Below, one piece after another: positions 34,351 to 42,079 of a stretch of 64,000 nt of DNA (the first letter of the stretch is position 1; the number at the start of each line of letters is the position of its first letter). The position numbers and the translations under genes are program-made. Location of the stretch: the NCBI RefSeq assembly GCF_001468285.1, contig NZ_LNSB01000019.1, forward strand, positions 1 to 64,000, written 5' to 3'. The notes beneath the pieces were generated by a model, which saw nothing but the letters and a program-made list of their open reading frames with translations, was not told the DNA's origin and searched no databases. This DNA comes from Sphingopyxis sp. HIX. GTDB lineage: Bacteria > Pseudomonadota > Alphaproteobacteria > Sphingomonadales > Sphingomonadaceae.

Positions 34351-35766
34351 TCAGGCAGGGATATAGATGCTCTGCGGCGCCATATATTCGAGCATGCCCT
34401 CCAGGCCGTTCTCGATCCCGAAGCCGCTCTGCTTGTGGCCCGCAAAGGGCGTGTCGGGACGCAGCATCAGATTCTGGTTGATCCAGACCGTGCCCGTCTC
34501 GAGACGGCGCGCGATCGCCACCGCCTGGTCGATATCCTTCGACCAGACCGCCCCGGCAAGGCCGTAATCGCTGGCATTGGCGCGATCGACGACCTCGTCG
34601 ACCTCGTCGAAGCGCATCATCGGCAGCACGGGGCCAAAGGCTCCCTCCTGCACCACCGGCGAATCCTCGGGCGGATTGTCGACGATGGTGACGGGGATGA
34701 AATAGCCGCCGGTATCGGGTCCCGCCGGGCCCTCGACGAGGGTGAGGCCATCGGCGCGGGCATCGGCGATCAGCGCGGTGACGCGCTCGAACTGGCGGCG
34801 GTTCTGCAGGGGGCCGAGCACGGTGCCCTGCTCGCTGCCGTCGCCGAGCTTCACCGCCTGCGCGATGGCGGCTAGGCGGTCGCGTAGGGCGTCGTAGATA
34901 TCGTTGTGGACATAGAGGCGCTTGGTCGCGACGCAGATCTGCGCGCTGTTGAAGAAGGCGCCGAAGAAGATCTTCTGGGCGACCTCGTCGAGGTCGACGT
35001 CGGGCAGGACGATCGCGGCGTCGTTGCCGCCGAGTTCGAGCGTCAGGCGCTTCAGGTCCTTCGCGGCGCTTTCCATCACGCGCTTGCCCGTCGCGGTCGA
35101 GCCGGTGAACGAGATTTTGGCGAAGCCCGGATGTGCGGTCATCAGCGGGCCGAGCGCGTCGCCGCCCGAGATGATGTTGAGCACCCCCGCCGGGAAGACG
35201 TCCTTCAGCAGTTCGCCGATCTTGAGCATGCAGAGCGGGGTGAAGGGCGACGGCTTCAGCACCATCGTGTTGCCCGCGGCGAGCGCGGGGGCGACCTTCC
35301 AGATCGACAGGTTCACCGGGAAATTCCACGGCGAGATCGCGCAGACGGCGCCGAGCGGCACATAATGGGTTTCGATGCGCTGGCCGTCGCCCTTGTCGAT
35401 CACATGCACCGGCGGCGTCATCGCGGCATAGGCGCGGAGCCAGGCGACGGCGATGCCGATCTCGGACCGGGCGCCGTCGGTGGGGCGCCCCTGTTCGCGG
35501 GTGAAGAGGCGCGCGAGCTGCTCGGCGTTGGCGGCCAATATGTCGGCGGCCTTGAGCAGGCAGGCCTGGCGTTCCGCGACCGGCACGTTGCGCCAGCTCT
35601 TGAAGGCGCGGTTCGCGGCCGCCACGGCGGCGTCGAGCTGCGCCTCCGAGCAATCGGGAGCGGAAGCGAAGACCTCGCCGGTCGCGGGATTGATCACCTC
35701 GATCGCGGCTTCGCTGCCCACGAGCGCGCCGTCGATCAGCATCGAATAGCCGGTGTCGAAATTCAT
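34351..35766 (-). CDS. NAD(P)-dependent aldehyde dehydrogenase
   Basis: The 471-aa protein is a standard ALDH-superfamily enzyme oxidising an aldehyde to a carboxylate. Catalytic E244 lies in 'LELGGNDAA' and nucleophile C278 in 'NSAQICVATKRLYV'; 'ISPWNFPVNL', 'SFTGSTATGKRVM' and 'PFAGHKQSGFGIENG' are the other family blocks. The gene is divergent from a TetR regulator with two identical-pattern palindromes in the shared promoter. Its neighbours (SDRs, P450) suggest it oxidises an intermediate of the same catabolic pathway. Confidence 0.95.
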   Translation of the reverse strand: MNFDTGYSMLIDGALVGSEAAIEVINPATGEVFASAPDCSEAQLDAAVAAANRAFKSWRNVPVAERQACLLKAADILAANAEQLARLFTREQGRPTDGARSEIGIAVAWLRAYAAMTPPVHVIDKGDGQRIETHYVPLGAVCAISPWNFPVNLSIWKVAPALAAGNTMVLKPSPFTPLCMLKIGELLKDVFPAGVLNIISGGDALGPLMTAHPGFAKISFTGSTATGKRVMESAAKDLKRLTLELGGNDAAIVLPDVDLDEVAQKIFFGAFFNSAQICVATKRLYVHNDIYDALRDRLAAIAQAVKLGDGSEQGTVLGPLQNRRQFERVTALIADARADGLTLVEGPAGPDTGGYFIPVTIVDNPPEDSPVVQEGAFGPVLPMMRFDEVDEVVDRANASDYGLAGAVWSKDIDQAVAIARRLETGTVWINQNLMLRPDTPFAGHKQSGFGIENGLEGMLEYMAPQSIYIPA

Positions 35767-35797
35767 GGGGCCTCTCCTGCGATCCGATTGACTCGGG

Positions 35798-35836
35798 TTA
35801 AATGTCCATTTAAGCCGCGATTAAATGAACATTTAA
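35798..35836. promoter_or_regulatory. two TTAAATG-N2-CATTTAA operators between ALDH and TetR genes
   Basis: TTAAATG-TC-CATTTAA (35798-35813) and TTAAATG-AA-CATTTAA (35821-35836) are perfect 7-bp-arm palindromes with centres 23 bp apart. On the minus strand a TTGACG -35-like hexamer just beyond the second site would place the operators over the ALDH promoter. The divergent TetR protein is the obvious ligand-responsive binder. A third copy occurs at 41936-41951. Confidence 0.8.
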
Positions 35837-35860
35837 ATCGCGTCAAGGAGAGGAGCCGCG

Positions 35861-36511
35861 ATGGGCATGGCCGAGGGCGGGGCCAAAGGCGGGGCCGTAG
35901 ACCAGTCCGCGCAGCCGGCGACCGCGCAGCGGATCGTCGATGCCGCGCGCAGCCTGATGATCGAGCGCGACCTGCTCGAAGTGTCGATCGCCGACATCTC
36001 CGAACGCGCGGGGACCAATGTTGCGCTGGTCAGCTATTATTTCGGCAATCGTGAGGGGCTGATGATCGCGATCGTCGAGGGCGACGCGCGCCGCGCCGCG
36101 GGGCATCTCGACCGCCTGCTCGCCGCGGACATGACGCCGACCGCCAAGATGGAGCGGCATATCCGTGGGATGATCGAGGCTTATTTCGATCGGCCCTATC
36201 TCAACCGCCTGCTCCACAAACTGCTTCGCGAAGCTTCTCCGCAAGCGTCGGCGAAGGTGGGTGCGAGCTTCGTCCGGCCCGTCACCGAGGCGCGGCGCGC
36301 GATGATCGCCGACGGCGTGGCGCGCGGCGAGTTCCGTGCGGTCGATGCCGACCTGGTCAGCTTCGCGATCGACGGCGCCTGCGCGCATCTCTTTTCGTCG
36401 GAGCAGTCGCGCCGCACGGTGCTGGGCGACGGCTCGCTCGATCATAACCTGATCGATCGTTATGTCGTCACCGTCACCGACCTGATCGTCGGCGGGCTGC
36501 TCGCGCGCTAG
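35861..36511 (+). CDS. TetR/AcrR-family regulator (binds TTAAATG palindrome, proposed)
   Basis: The 216-aa protein has a TetR helix-turn-helix at residues ~20-70 ('TAQRIVDAARSLMIERDLLEVSIADISERAGTNVALVSYYFGNREGL' region, with 'YYFGNREGL' as the recognition-helix end). The C-terminal ligand domain includes 'LNRLLHKLLREA' and 'SFAIDGACAHLFSSEQSR'. An N-terminal Gly/Ala extension of ~20 residues precedes the domain. It is divergent from ALDH, sharing the two palindromes, and convergent with the SDR gene, overlapping it by 4 bp. The inducer is unknown. Confidence 0.9.
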   Translation: MGMAEGGAKGGAVDQSAQPATAQRIVDAARSLMIERDLLEVSIADISERAGTNVALVSYYFGNREGLMIAIVEGDARRAAGHLDRLLAADMTPTAKMERHIRGMIEAYFDRPYLNRLLHKLLREASPQASAKVGASFVRPVTEARRAMIADGVARGEFRAVDADLVSFAIDGACAHLFSSEQSRRTVLGDGSLDHNLIDRYVVTVTDLIVGGLLAR

Positions 36512-37293
36512 TCGGCGAGCGCCGCCTGCGGGTTGAAACCCAGCGTCGCCGAATAGCCGCCGTCGACCCCGATCGACTGGCCGCAGACGAACGAGGCGGC
36601 GTCGGACAGCAGCCAGACGATCGCCGCGGCGCTTTCCTCGGGCGTGCCGAAGCGGCCGATCGGGTGCATCTTCGCCGCGCCGCGCATCGCCTCCTCATTG
36701 CCCTGCAGCACGCGGTGCAGCATCGGCGTTTCGGTGCCCGCCGGGGCGATCATGTTGACCCGGATGCCGCGCCCCGCCTGCTCGACCGCCGCCGAGCGGG
36801 TGAGCGCCCACACCGCGTGCTTCGACGCGGCATAGACCGACTGGCCCACCAGCCCGGTAAAGGATCCGACCGACCCGACGTTGACGATCGCGCCGCCGCG
36901 GTCGCCCATCGCCGCGATCTCGGCGCGCATCGCGAAAAAGACGCCGCGCGCGTTCACGTCCATGATCTCGGCATAATCGGCGTCGGTGAGCGCGTGCATC
37001 GGTGCCATGCGCCCCTCGACCCCGGCGTTGTTCACCGCGCCGTCGATCCGGCCGAAGCCGTCGGCGGCGGCCGACACGAAGCTGTTCACGGCGTCGGAGG
37101 AGCGCACGTCGACCGGCAGCCCCAGCGTACGCGGCGCCCCCGCCTGTGCGGCTTCGGCAGCGACCGCCTCGGCCTTGGCGCGGTCGCGCGCGCCGACGAC
37201 GACGGTCGCGCCCGCCTGGCCGCAGGCGATGGCGGTCGCGCGCCCGATGCCCGTCGATCCGCCGACGATCAGGATGACCTTGTCCGGGAGCAT
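36508..37293 (-). CDS. SDR family oxidoreductase
   Basis: The 261-aa classical SDR has 'VGGSTGIGRATA' (cofactor loop), 'NNAGVEG', a catalytic Ser in 'VNVGSVGSF', and the Tyr-x3-Lys pair in 'VYAASKHAV'. 'IRVNMIAPAGTETPM' follows the expected PG motif with an Ala substitution. It should oxidise or reduce a hydroxyl/keto group, probably on the same substrate as the neighbouring P450 and ALDH. It starts at ATG 37293, 7 nt after the amidohydrolase stop, so it is likely the second gene of that operon. Confidence 0.92.
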   Translation of the reverse strand: MLPDKVILIVGGSTGIGRATAIACGQAGATVVVGARDRAKAEAVAAEAAQAGAPRTLGLPVDVRSSDAVNSFVSAAADGFGRIDGAVNNAGVEGRMAPMHALTDADYAEIMDVNARGVFFAMRAEIAAMGDRGGAIVNVGSVGSFTGLVGQSVYAASKHAVWALTRSAAVEQAGRGIRVNMIAPAGTETPMLHRVLQGNEEAMRGAAKMHPIGRFGTPEESAAAIVWLLSDAASFVCGQSIGVDGGYSATLGFNPQAALAD

Positions 37294-37300
37294 GAAGCGA

Positions 37301-39043
37301 TCAGGCCGCGCGCGCGATCTGCGGCCGCGGGGCGGCGTCGCCGAGGTAAACCCCCGGCGTCGCGCCGAGCGGGCGGTCGCGCTCGAAGGTCTGCTCGCCG
37401 TTGACGAAAATCTGGCGATAGCCGCCGGCACGCGCCTTGCGCCGCCAGTCGCCCCCCGGCTGGTCGTGGACGACGTCGAACCGGTCCTGGTCGAAATAGA
37501 GCTCGTCCAGGTCATAGATCAGCATATCGGCCGCCATGCCCTCGAGCAGCGCGCCGCGATCCTTGATCCCCATCGCGCGCGCGGGCTGGTACGACAGGCG
37601 GTAATGCATCTCCTCGAGCGACAGGAAGTCATTGTCGCGCGCGAGCCACAGGATCAGGTCGGTGGTCCATTGGCCGCCGCTGAAATTCTTGGTGTGTGCG
37701 CCGCCGTCCGACGCGCCCGCGAGCACGCGGCCGTTCGACAGCAGGTCGGCGACCTTGGCGGGGTCGATCGCGATGCCCGGCGTCTTGAGCTCGATGCGCA
37801 AGTCGCTTTCCAGCGCGGTGTCGATGAAGGCGTCGACCTCGCTCTTGCCCTCGGCGGCGGCGATTTCGCCGAGTGTCTTGCCAAGATACGCCTTGGGATC
37901 GTTCGAGCCGGGACCCATGCCGATGACGGTATAATCGGCGAGTCCGCCCGCGGTCGCCTCGAACATCACGGGGTCGTAACTTTCGTTGAAGCGGCGGCGG
38001 AAATCGGGATCGAGCAGCTTGGCGCGCTTGTCGGCGGGGTCCTTGCAGAAGGTCAGCTCGCGATAGACGTCGAGCGCGTCGAGCGAGCAGCCGGGCGAAT
38101 TGAACAGCTCGGTCTCGTTCCACGCGCGGCAGATGACCGTCGCGGCGTACATCTCGACGCCCTCCTCTTCGTTCATCGCGTCGAGCCAAGCCATGCTCTG
38201 GCGGTGGAGGTCGGGGGTATATTCGCTGACCGAGAAGACATTGTGCAGGATCGGGCGCCCGGTTTCGCGCGCCAATTTTTCGCTGATGCTGCGGTCGCCG
38301 ACCGGTCCGATCTGCGATATGACCTGGATCATGCCCTCCTGCCGCTCGCTGAGCGCGCGCGCCATCGCACAGGCATCGTCCGGGTGCATCACATCGGTCG
38401 GCATCGGCGATCCGTCGACGTCGACATGGTTGTTCTCGTGCCCCATGAAGCTCAGCGACAGGCCGCAGGCGCCGGCGTCCATCGCTTCGTGGATCAAGCC
38501 CTTGATCGTCTCGATCTCGGCCGCGGTCGGCCGGCGGTGCTTCGCCTCCTCGCCCATGACATAGAACATCACCGCATTGAGCGGCAGGAACATCGTCAGA
38601 TTGACGGCCTTGGGCGTCCGCCGCATCGCCTCGACCAGCTCGGGAAAAGTCTCCCACGACCAGGGGAGCGCGGTCTGCATCTGGATCGCGGGGACCTGTT
38701 CGGTCGTCTCCATCATCAGCATCGCGCGCTCGCGGTCCTGCACATGGACGGGCGCGAAGCCGAAGCCGCAATTGCCGGTGACGACGGTGGTGATGCCATT
38801 CTCGCCCGCGTTCGAGCAGGTCGGGTCCCAGAAGATCTGCGCGTCATAATGGGTGTGGGTGTCGATATGGCCGGGCGCGACGATCAGGCCGTCGGCGTCG
38901 ATCACGCGCGCGCTGCCGGGGTCGGCGATCGGGCCGACGCGCGCGATCTTGCCGTCCTTGATCCCGATGTCCGATTTGAAGCGCGGAAAGCGCGTTCCGT
39001 CGATGATCGTCCCGTTCTTGATGACGAGGTCGAAACCGTACAT
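37301..39043 (-). CDS. N-acyl-D-amino-acid deacylase-type amidohydrolase
   Basis: The 580-aa amidohydrolase-superfamily enzyme has the metal motif H63-x-H65 in 'HIDTHTHYDAQ', a Cys-containing 'VTGNCGFG' loop typical of D-aminoacylases, and a late Asp in 'GASDGGAHT'. Family members hydrolyse N-acyl-D-amino acids, but many sphingomonad homologues act on other amides or cyclic compounds, so the substrate is open. GGGAG precedes ATG 39043. It is divergent from a TetR gene and probably controlled by the palindrome at 39082-39101. Confidence 0.9.
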   Translation of the reverse strand: MYGFDLVIKNGTIIDGTRFPRFKSDIGIKDGKIARVGPIADPGSARVIDADGLIVAPGHIDTHTHYDAQIFWDPTCSNAGENGITTVVTGNCGFGFAPVHVQDRERAMLMMETTEQVPAIQMQTALPWSWETFPELVEAMRRTPKAVNLTMFLPLNAVMFYVMGEEAKHRRPTAAEIETIKGLIHEAMDAGACGLSLSFMGHENNHVDVDGSPMPTDVMHPDDACAMARALSERQEGMIQVISQIGPVGDRSISEKLARETGRPILHNVFSVSEYTPDLHRQSMAWLDAMNEEEGVEMYAATVICRAWNETELFNSPGCSLDALDVYRELTFCKDPADKRAKLLDPDFRRRFNESYDPVMFEATAGGLADYTVIGMGPGSNDPKAYLGKTLGEIAAAEGKSEVDAFIDTALESDLRIELKTPGIAIDPAKVADLLSNGRVLAGASDGGAHTKNFSGGQWTTDLILWLARDNDFLSLEEMHYRLSYQPARAMGIKDRGALLEGMAADMLIYDLDELYFDQDRFDVVHDQPGGDWRRKARAGGYRQIFVNGEQTFERDRPLGATPGVYLGDAAPRPQIARAA

Positions 39044-39081
39044 GACAAATCTCCCGGTATGTCGTTTCCGGGCAAGAATGC

Positions 39082-39101
39082 GACAAAAAATAATTTTCGT
39101 C
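39082..39101. promoter_or_regulatory. operator, GACGAA...TTTGTC family, site 1
   Basis: On the minus strand this reads GACGAAAATTATTTTTTGTC, a near-palindrome. It overlaps a TTGACG -35-like hexamer for the amidohydrolase gene and lies 30 nt before the divergent TetR start. It has the same 20-bp length and end sequences as the sites at 41977-41996 and 47831-47850. Confidence 0.75.
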
Positions 39102-39130
39102 AAATTTTCAGATTTTCTGCGGGTTGAACG

Positions 39131-39727
39131 ATGGATCATGAACTCGAAACCGAGGTGGCACGGCGGACGCAGGCGCGCATTTTGGACGCCGCGAATCAGG
39201 TGATCGCCAAGGTCGGCTACAAGAGGCTGCGGATGGAGGCGGTGGCCAAAGGCTCGGGGATCACGCGCCAGACCATCTATAATTATTTCCCCAACAAGCA
39301 GCAGCTGGCGACCGCGGTGCTGCTGCGCGAGGGCGCGCTGGTCAACGAGCGCGCCAAGGAAAATATCCCCGATGATCTGGAGGGCGGGGCGCTGCTGTCG
39401 GCGGCGGTCATCGCGCTGGTCGATGCCGCGCGCGCGATGCCGATCTTCGAGGGCATGTTCGAGGAAGGCTCGGTCGGTTTCGTCAACGAACTCGCCGAAC
39501 ATTCGCGCGTGATCGAACTGATGATGCACGAATATTGGTCGCCGGTGATCGAACGGCTGCGCGCGACCGGCGAGGTGCGAACCGACATTCCGGTCGAGCG
39601 GCTCGAATGGTGGCTGAGCTTCGTCTATCGCGCGCTGCTCGCGCGCCCGCCCGAGGACCTCGACGACCGCGCCGCGATGGACGCGCTCGTGCGCGACTTC
39701 CTCGGCCCCAGCGTGATGGGGCGTTAG
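39131..39727 (+). CDS. TetR/AcrR-family regulator (proposed GACGAA-site repressor)
   Basis: The 198-aa regulator has a TetR DNA-binding domain at residues ~10-60, containing 'GITRQTIYNYFPNKQQL'. The C-terminal domain ('MFEEGSVGFVNELAEHSRVIELMMHEYW') is unassigned. It is divergent from the amidohydrolase/SDR operon with one 20-bp operator between. Two further copies of that operator precede the TonB receptor/P450 and phosphotransferase operons, which suggests a local regulator of all three. The stop is 9 nt from the convergent molybdopterin oxidoreductase stop. Confidence 0.9.
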   Translation: MDHELETEVARRTQARILDAANQVIAKVGYKRLRMEAVAKGSGITRQTIYNYFPNKQQLATAVLLREGALVNERAKENIPDDLEGGALLSAAVIALVDAARAMPIFEGMFEEGSVGFVNELAEHSRVIELMMHEYWSPVIERLRATGEVRTDIPVERLEWWLSFVYRALLARPPEDLDDRAAMDALVRDFLGPSVMGR

Positions 39728-39736
39728 GGACCCTGA

Positions 39737-41890
39737 TCAGGCCGCAATCGGCGTCACCGCCACCGGGATGCCGTCGATGAAGGTCGTCCCCGACACGCGC
39801 TCGACCGCGGCCGGACCCAGTCCGAGCAGCAGGTTGATGTTCGCGCCGGGCAGCGTGTTCGCGTGGCGCCAGCCGCCATTATGCCCCCAGCCGTGCGGGT
39901 AGCAGACCGCGCCCTCGACGACATCGTCGCTGACCTCGACGACGACCTCGACCGCGCCATGATCGTTCGACACAAGCGCGCGGCCGCCATCGGCCAGGCC
40001 GTGCCGCGCCGCATCGGCGGGGTGGACGAGCAGCGCGGGCTCCTGCGATCGCGCCAGCTTCTCGGGATTGTGCATCCAGCTGTTCATCGACTTGAGCTTG
40101 CGCTGGCTGAACAGCTTGAGCGCCGCCGGCTCGGGCGGCGCGGCGCGATGCGCGGCGAAGCGGGCGAATTCCTCGGCCACGATCGGGTGCCATAGCCGGA
40201 TCTTGCGGTCCTCGGTCGCGAGGTGACCGGCCCAGCCGTCATAGGTGAGCGGCAGGTCGAGCATCATCCCGTGCGGCATCGCGGCGAGCCGGGCGAAGCT
40301 CAGCGCGTCCGCGCCGCGCCGCTTGCCGAGCGGGCCGTGGCGCAGCCCGAGCTCCACGAGGGTGAGCGGGGTGATCGTCATCCCCTGGCGTTCGAGCCAG
40401 CGCAGCCCCGGCGTCGGGGCGACCGAGCCCAGCCCCATGCGCGCGACCAGATCGTCGAAGATCGCCTTCTCCTCGCGCGCCTCGCCCATCGGCGGCACCG
40501 CGGCGCGCGCATATTGGATGAAGGGCCGCACCATGTGCGACAGGCCGATCAGCGGGATATCGTCCTTTTCGAGGAAGGTCGCGGCGGGCAGGATATAGTC
40601 GGCGAAGCGGTTGGTCTCGGTCATGTACAGGTCGACCGAGAAGAGCAGGTCGAGCGACTCGAGGGCTTCCTCGAGCCGCTCGCCCCCCGGCGCCGACAGG
40701 ACAGGGTTACCCGCGATGACCATCATCGCGCGAACCTGGCCCGGGCCAGGTTCCAATATGTCGTCGGGCAGCGCCGCGGCGGGCATCAGCCCCGCGACGA
40801 CCGGCAGGTCGCCGATGCGCGTGCGGTGCTCGCCATAGCCCGACAAAGGCTCGGCCCCCTCGGCGAGCGGGAAGGCGCCGAAGGTCGACCCGCCGACCTG
40901 GCCGAACTTGCCGCCCGCGATGTTGATCGCGTCGAGCAGCAGATTGGCGAGGGTCGAGAAGCGCCCGCGGCACAGGCCGACGCGGCCGTACATCGCGGCG
41001 CGCGGCGCGGCGGCGAAGTCGAGCGCCAGCTTTTCGATCGCGGCGCGCGCGATACCCGTCGCGGCGGCGGCTTCGTCGAGGTCGACGCCGAGCACCGCCG
41101 CGCGCAGTTCGCCCCAACCCGTGCAATGCGCGGCGAGGAACGCCTCGTCGACTGCCTCGGCGTCGATCATCGCCTTCAGCATCGCGGCGTGCAGCCAGGC
41201 GTCGGCGTCGGGCCGGATCGCGACATGCTCGTAGCGTTTGGCGGTCTCGGTGCGCCGCGGGTCGATCACGATCACGCGCCCGCGCGCGGCGATCGCGTCG
41301 AGGTCGTGGCGCATGCGCGGCGCGGTGAGCAGCCCGCCGTGCGACACCAGCGGGTTGGCGCCGGTGACGATCAGCAGGTCGCAGTGCGGCAGGTCGGGGA
41401 TCGCGTTGCGAAAGGCGACGCCGTAGAGGATCCAGCTCGCGAGGTGGCGCGAGGTGCTGTCCTGCGATCCCGCGGCATAGAATTTGCTGCTGCCGATCCG
41501 CTGCAGGAACCATTGGCTCGACAGGAAGGTGTCGGTCGAAAAGGCGCCGGGGTTGCCGAAATAGGTCGCGACCGCCTCGGGCCCGTCGCGCGCGATGATC
41601 GCCGACAGCCGCGCCGCGATATCGTCCAGCGCCTCGTCCCACGACACTTCGGCGAATTCGCCCGGTCCGCCGACGCGTTTCAGGGGGCGCAGCACGCGAT
41701 CGGGGTCGTTGGCGATATCGACGATCGCCGCGCCCTTGACGCAGATATGCCCCTGGGTGTGCGGATTGTCGCGGTCGGGCGACAGCTTCACCGGGCGCCC
41801 GTCCTCGACGGTGACGACGGTGCCGCAAAAGGCCTCGCACAGCCGGCAAAAACTGACGTGCTCGCTTCGACTCGCGCCGGTGTCGGCCAT
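39737..41890 (-). CDS. molybdopterin-dependent oxidoreductase (4Fe-4S, DMSO-reductase superfamily)
   Basis: The 717-aa protein has an N-terminal 4Fe-4S site (C15, C18, C22, C50 in 'FCRLCEAFC' and 'GHICVKG') and the bis-MGD domains of the DMSO reductase/formate dehydrogenase superfamily: 'YFGNPGAFSTDTFLSSQWF', 'VIDPRRTETAKRYEH' and the C-terminal MopB_CT fold 'LVHPADAARHGLADGGRALVSND'. There is no Tat signal, so it is cytoplasmic. The substrate could be a hydroxylation or dehydrogenation step on a hydrophobic compound. Its promoter region shares both local operator types with the divergent TonB receptor. Confidence 0.92.
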   Translation of the reverse strand: MADTGASRSEHVSFCRLCEAFCGTVVTVEDGRPVKLSPDRDNPHTQGHICVKGAAIVDIANDPDRVLRPLKRVGGPGEFAEVSWDEALDDIAARLSAIIARDGPEAVATYFGNPGAFSTDTFLSSQWFLQRIGSSKFYAAGSQDSTSRHLASWILYGVAFRNAIPDLPHCDLLIVTGANPLVSHGGLLTAPRMRHDLDAIAARGRVIVIDPRRTETAKRYEHVAIRPDADAWLHAAMLKAMIDAEAVDEAFLAAHCTGWGELRAAVLGVDLDEAAAATGIARAAIEKLALDFAAAPRAAMYGRVGLCRGRFSTLANLLLDAINIAGGKFGQVGGSTFGAFPLAEGAEPLSGYGEHRTRIGDLPVVAGLMPAAALPDDILEPGPGQVRAMMVIAGNPVLSAPGGERLEEALESLDLLFSVDLYMTETNRFADYILPAATFLEKDDIPLIGLSHMVRPFIQYARAAVPPMGEAREEKAIFDDLVARMGLGSVAPTPGLRWLERQGMTITPLTLVELGLRHGPLGKRRGADALSFARLAAMPHGMMLDLPLTYDGWAGHLATEDRKIRLWHPIVAEEFARFAAHRAAPPEPAALKLFSQRKLKSMNSWMHNPEKLARSQEPALLVHPADAARHGLADGGRALVSNDHGAVEVVVEVSDDVVEGAVCYPHGWGHNGGWRHANTLPGANINLLLGLGPAAVERVSGTTFIDGIPVAVTPIAA

Positions 41891-41935
41891 TTTCCTCTCC
41901 GCCCGATGTCCGCCAAAACCCCGCGAAAAAGCTGA

Positions 41936-41951
41936 TTAAATGAGCATTTAA
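41936..41951. promoter_or_regulatory. TTAAATG-AG-CATTTAA operator, third copy
   Basis: This is a perfect 7-bp-arm palindrome identical in arms to the pair at 35798-35836. It sits 8 bp upstream of a -35 hexamer for the TonB receptor/P450 pair and within the upstream region of the divergent molybdopterin oxidoreductase. The TetR protein at 35861 is the likely binder. Confidence 0.78.
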
Positions 41952-41959
41952 ATGCGCGC

Positions 41960-41988
41960 TTGACAGAATAAAATACGACGAATATTAA
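41960..41988 (+). promoter_or_regulatory. sigma70-type promoter for the TonB receptor/P450 operon
   Basis: TTGACA (41960-41965), a 17-bp spacer, and TATTAA (41983-41988): close to the consensus in both hexamers and spacing. It is flanked upstream by the TTAAATG palindrome and its -10 lies inside the GACGAA operator (41977-41996), so repression by either protein would be direct. Confidence 0.7.
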
Positions 41989-41996
41989 TTTTTGTC
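41977..41996. promoter_or_regulatory. operator, GACGAA...TTTGTC family, site 2
   Basis: GACGAATATTAATTTTTGTC, extendable by one C/G pair on each side to a 22-bp palindrome. It overlaps the -10 of the promoter for the TonB receptor at 42080. Same motif as 39082-39101 and 47831-47850. Confidence 0.78.
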
Positions 41997-42079
41997 GTGT
42001 CGCGCTATGCGCCAGTGCGGCGGGACCTGGCAAGCAGAAAGATGGAGCGAAAAGCGCCACGATCTGGAGGGAGAGGAAG

